From NCBI GenBank assembly GCA_015059425.1, contig SVAM01000003.1, positions 1-64,000 of the forward strand: DNA of 64,000 nt. The letters are read 5' to 3'. Positions within the stretch are counted from its first letter, which is position 1. Each line of letters starts with the position of its first letter. Shown here piece by piece: positions 61,145 to 64,000 of this stretch. The notes beneath the pieces are model-generated. The model was not told where the DNA came from and did not search any database. It saw nothing but the letters and a program-made list of their open reading frames with translations. Made by a program: the position numbers and the translations under genes. This stretch comes from Bacillota bacterium (GTDB lineage: Bacteria; Bacillota_I; Bacilli_A; RF39; UBA660).

Positions 61145-61558
61145 TTAATTTTTAGGTCTTTTTGTTCCGTATTTACTACGACCTTGTTTACGATTATTAA
61201 CTCCTTGAGTATCAAGTGTTCCACGAACAATATGATAACGAACACCGATTAAGTCTTTTACACGACCACCACGTACTAATACTACGCTATGTTCTTGTAA
61301 ATTGTGACCTTCTCCTGGAATATAGCAATCTACTTCTTTACCATTAGATAGTCTAACACGAGCATATTTACGTAATGCTGAGTTTGGCTTCTTAGGTGTT
61401 TTAGTTCCAACACGAGTACAAACACCACGTTTTTGAGGTCCTTTTGTATCTGTTTGTTTTCTAGTCATCGCATTATAACCTACATTTAAAACTGGAGATT
61501 TACTCTTTTTAGTTTTACTTTTTCTGTTTTTCTTAACTAATTGATTAATTGTTGGCAT
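61145..61558 (-). CDS. rpsL: 30S ribosomal protein S12
   Basis: The 137-residue protein starts at 61558 ([13 protein letters not shown]) with GGAGG upstream. It shows the decoding-site loop [11 protein letters not shown] and [11 protein letters not shown]. The first Lys of KKPNS and the Lys equivalent at 88 ([11 protein letters not shown]) are wild-type, so no ribosomal streptomycin resistance is indicated. It is first in the str operon. Confidence 0.98.
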   Translation of the reverse strand: MPTINQLVKKNRKSKTKKSKSPVLNVGYNAMTRKQTDTKGPQKRGVCTRVGTKTPKKPNSALRKYARVRLSNGKEVDCYIPGEGHNLQEHSVVLVRGGRVKDLIGVRYHIVRGTLDTQGVNNRKQGRSKYGTKRPKN

Positions 61559-61579
61559 TAAAATTCCTCCTTCCATTAA

Positions 61580-61636
61580 CACACATCCTGGTGTATCACA
61601 GTTTCCATTAAATCAGGTTCTACCTAAGCAGAACCT
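61580..61636 (-). promoter_or_regulatory. Structured 5' leader of the str operon
   Basis: The leader between promoter and rpsL holds a strong hairpin (AGGTTCT at 61615-61621 with AGAACCT at 61630-61636, as inverted repeat) and a smaller ACAC/GTGT hairpin around CAGGAT. A ribosomal-protein autoregulatory leader is plausible, but no known motif is assigned. Confidence 0.45.
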
Positions 61637-61654
61637 AAATTTAAAATCGTTAAT

Positions 61655-61684
61655 AATATAACATTATATTATATGTATTGTCAA
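61655..61684 (-). promoter_or_regulatory. Promoter of the str operon
   Basis: TTGACA (61679-61684), 18 bp, TATATT (61655-61660) on the minus strand; TTATAT at 17 bp is the alternative -10. The -35 lies in a 7-bp inverted repeat (61678-61684 with 61692-61698). Confidence 0.75.
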
Positions 61685-61702
61685 GCATTTTTTGACAAAC
61701 TT

Positions 61703-62425
61703 CTAAACCTTTTTATCATTATTGATTATTCTTTTTCTACTAAAGTTATTGTTAATACTTTCCACATTATTATTACTGTTTAAAAGTTCATTTAATTCAA
61801 TACTTAAATCCATTAATTCTTTTTCTCCTTCTTCTACATTTAAAGAATAATACTTAGCCAAAGCATTGGTATATCGACAATAATAATTAAACAAAAACTC
61901 TTCCGATAAATACTCCATTTTTGACTCAATATCTTGAATTATAGCATTAATATCACTTGTTTTTACAATTTCTTTAGTAACTTTTAGATATTCTATATCT
62001 ATAGGAGCGCTTTGACGCATCTCTAAAACATTAGCAACACGGCTAATATTGTTTAATGCTTCCCGAATATTTAATTTATAATTTTTTCTTTCCACAATTT
62101 TATTTATTAAAGGGTTATAATATTCTTTATATAAAACATAAACATTATATATTAAAAATGGTAATAAAAAGAGATATTTATAAATAATAAAACTAGCTAA
62201 TAAAATACCAAAACCAGTAAAAAAAGCATAATCAACAAATTTAAAATTAAACTTTAAAGAAGGTATTTTAGTATTACTAATTAATTCTCTTAATTTACTA
62301 ATTATTTTTTCCAAATCCTTTTCATCTAAAGAATACAAATTTAAATTTTTTAATGCTTCATTATAACATTCTAATTCATTTTCACCACTATTATAAATAA
62401 AACTTTCAAAATCTTCTAAATTCAT
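61703..62425 (-). CDS. Uncharacterised two-helix membrane protein
   Basis: The 240-residue protein has cytoplasmic helical N- and C-terminal parts around two adjacent transmembrane helices (about residues 68-100: YAFFTGFGILLASFIIY, FLLPFLIYNVYVLY). The C-terminal half is helical, with acidic and basic runs. GGGGAAAT precedes the ATG. It lies 67 bp downstream of the double-HEPN gene on the same strand, with no terminator between them. Family not recognised; it could be the partner of the HEPN protein. Confidence 0.65.
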   Translation of the reverse strand: MNLEDFESFIYNSGENELECYNEALKNLNLYSLDEKDLEKIISKLRELISNTKIPSLKFNFKFVDYAFFTGFGILLASFIIYKYLFLLPFLIYNVYVLYKEYYNPLINKIVERKNYKLNIREALNNISRVANVLEMRQSAPIDIEYLKVTKEIVKTSDINAIIQDIESKMEYLSEEFLFNYYCRYTNALAKYYSLNVEEGEKELMDLSIELNELLNSNNNVESINNNFSRKRIINNDKKV

Positions 62426-62492
62426 AATTTATTTCCCCACTAAATAAAAATCACAAGTATTATAACAATTAATAATATAAGATTCAATAAAA

Positions 62493-63986
62493 TTATTTTA
62501 ATAGATGACCATTATTTTTAACTAAAGCATATTTAGGTAAAAACGCTTGCGAATTTAAAAATCTAGCAAACTTCTCTATTGTCATTTGTATTCCCCTAGT
62601 TTTGCCCCTATATATATCATCAAATTCAATAATATGTTCTATAACTCCATTATTAACAGCAAAACAAGTTCTTATATTACCGTGCGCTAAAGCATCCCTA
62701 ATAATATCACATATAACCTTATTTTTTATCTCATTATCACTTAAATCAGTTCTTTCCAATTTTAATTTATTAAAACTATCCAAAAATGAACTTGCTAAGT
62801 GAACATTTTTATCTTGTACAAATGAATAAAAATCGTCTTTATTAAAATCAAAATCAATTAAATTATAATCTATTTCTTGAAAATCATCACATTGAAGCCT
62901 GTATAATACATGGTATGCTTTAATTATAAGTAAAGATGGAATACTTACAAAACTAATTAAATCATCATCTAAAAAATATTTTTTATTGATGCCATCATTA
63001 GAAACAACATAAATAAAATGTAATATCCAATTACTAATTAAAGAATGATTATCATAAATATATTCACAAAGAGAAATAATAATCGATTTTTGTTTATTTC
63101 CATCAACCTTATAAAAATTATCTCCATAATAATTTAATATGTATGTAGAAATAATATTTTTTATATCATTATTTAAAGTAAGTTCTTCTATCCCATCTAC
63201 TTCAATACCTAAATTTTTAAACTTTTTCCATAATTTTTTAAATTTATCTTCTCGTAATTCTTCGTTAATTAAACATATTTTTTGTAATTGATATTCTATA
63301 CTATTATAACCATTATAATTTTTATTTAAGCTATATTTAAAACTTTTAATACTAAACTTATCTAATGCTTCTACTAATTCATTATAGTTATTAATTTTTA
63401 AATCTTTAGGAGCCATATAAATAAAGCAATTATCTTTAAGTCCCATTCTAGCTATATTACTAAAATAAGAAATAACAAATTGAAAAAAATTAGCATTGCA
63501 CAAATAACCTTCAAACATACTTTTATTGTTATTCCATACTTTCGTAAAAAAATATTCTGAAGTATCAAAATGACTATGAAGTAGAGCATTTCGTACTTTT
63601 TTTAAATAGGACATATTACTAGTATTATTATCTAAATTATTAGTAACCGCTAGCCAATCATCTAATCCAGTAATAATCAACCTTCTTCTGGCTAATTCAG
63701 CTAATAATTGTTTAGAATTTTCATCATTAGAGCTACTATCAATATAATTTAAGTAATTAGTATTTTTTCCAGTTTCCTCAATTGCTTCTTTATTAATACC
63801 CATTAATGATATTAATGAGGCAAATAGAAAAGCATAATTTTCTTTTGAAGAAATTTGGTTTAAATTTCTTCTCCTATTATTACTATAATTAATTATATTA
63901 GAATAATTATAGCCGCTAATGTATAAATTGTATAATTCATTAATCAAATTAAAACATCTACGATAATATACTTCTGATTCGTGCAT
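62493..63986 (-). CDS. Uncharacterised protein with two HEPN-type RX4H motifs
   Basis: The complete 497-residue protein starts at 63986 with AGGTGG upstream. It carries two copies of the HEPN catalytic signature: RNALLH at residues 132-137 and RDALAH followed by Gly at 430-435. Each sits in a helical region as HEPN ribonuclease motifs do (VRNALLHSHF; IIRDALAHGN). HEPN domains are metal-independent RNases in toxin-antitoxin, abortive-infection and CRISPR effectors. Two in one chain, about 300 residues apart, could make an intramolecular HEPN dimer. No other recognisable domain was found. The motifs are direct observations; ribonuclease activity is inference. Confidence 0.65.
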   Translation of the reverse strand: MHESEVYYRRCFNLINELYNLYISGYNYSNIINYSNNRRRNLNQISSKENYAFLFASLISLMGINKEAIEETGKNTNYLNYIDSSSNDENSKQLLAELARRRLIITGLDDWLAVTNNLDNNTSNMSYLKKVRNALLHSHFDTSEYFFTKVWNNNKSMFEGYLCNANFFQFVISYFSNIARMGLKDNCFIYMAPKDLKINNYNELVEALDKFSIKSFKYSLNKNYNGYNSIEYQLQKICLINEELREDKFKKLWKKFKNLGIEVDGIEELTLNNDIKNIISTYILNYYGDNFYKVDGNKQKSIIISLCEYIYDNHSLISNWILHFIYVVSNDGINKKYFLDDDLISFVSIPSLLIIKAYHVLYRLQCDDFQEIDYNLIDFDFNKDDFYSFVQDKNVHLASSFLDSFNKLKLERTDLSDNEIKNKVICDIIRDALAHGNIRTCFAVNNGVIEHIIEFDDIYRGKTRGIQMTIEKFARFLNSQAFLPKYALVKNNGHLLK

Positions 63987-64000
63987 TTAAAACCACCTAC

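Noticed and set aside
61145-61558. Streptomycin-resistance mutation in S12
   Set aside because: The lysines of the KKPNS and RVKDL loops are wild type.
1-64000. Mycoplasma-type genetic code, suggested by low GC and small genes
   Set aside because: TGA ends ltaS in frame and tryptophans in recognised proteins are read from TGG, so the standard bacterial code applies.

Overview
The window comes from a very AT-rich Gram-positive bacterium (well under 30 % GC by eye) that uses TGA as a stop (ltaS ends in TGA), so it is not a code-4 mycoplasma. SirA, YneF, SigH next to rlmB, lipoteichoic acid synthase, SipW-type signal peptidase and T-box control of pheST all point to the Bacilli, probably an uncultured gut-type lineage with small genes and short intergenic gaps. 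Most genes lie on the minus strand. Regulation is easy to read because near-consensus sigma-A promoters with 17-bp spacers and simple hairpin terminators punctuate most transcription units.

Layout. 1-1.2 kb: the N-terminal part of an N6-adenine methylase with an altered catalytic motif, behind a promoter carrying two matched inverted repeats. 1.3-7.6 kb: a shortened spoVS, a rhodanese lipoprotein, an RNA methyltransferase, a membrane protein and a heterodimeric ABC exporter. 7.6-12.7 kb: HU, a Pro/Glu-rich membrane-anchored protein, YneF, SirA behind a Spo0A-box-like site, and a calcium P-type ATPase. 12.7-20 kb: an orphan 499-aa protein, a radical SAM protein, sigH-rlmB, murD, a glucosaminidase-like protein, a SEDS polymerase and a candidate 6S-like RNA. 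20-25.4 kb: cdaA-cdaR, a DUF1292-like protein, a long coiled-coil protein, and cotJ genes in which CotJA and CotJB appear fused. 25.4-30.5 kb: ltaS, a membrane glycosyltransferase and small membrane proteins. 30.6-34.3 kb: tRNA-Gly(GCC), a cluster of GCAGAT half-sites, a SipW-like signal peptidase and two tandem TasA/camelysin-like substrates. 34.3-46.6 kb: tex, two orphan plus-strand genes, an ORF6N/PLD-like protein, typA, an Ig-like surface protein, ftsH-tilS and a possible HopA1-like protein. 46.7-57.3 kb: ftsE-ftsX-M23 hydrolase, a third SipW-type substrate, pheS-pheT with T-box, rubrerythrin, yerB and a small plus-strand pair. 57.3-62 kb: the str operon (rpsL-rpsG-fusA-tuf). 62-64 kb: two uncharacterised genes, the larger carrying two HEPN-type RX4H motifs.

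How the genes connect. SigH, SirA with a candidate 0A box, SpoVS and CotJ suggest a retained, possibly eroding sporulation programme. CdaA/CdaR, MurD, the SEDS protein, FtsEX with its hydrolase, LtaS and the glucosaminidase make up a cell-envelope theme. The best candidates for undescribed biology are the double-HEPN protein with its membrane-protein neighbour, the methylase with paired operators, the duplicated SipW substrates with the half-site cluster, and the 6S-like RNA. All calls come from reading the sequence, with no database search.
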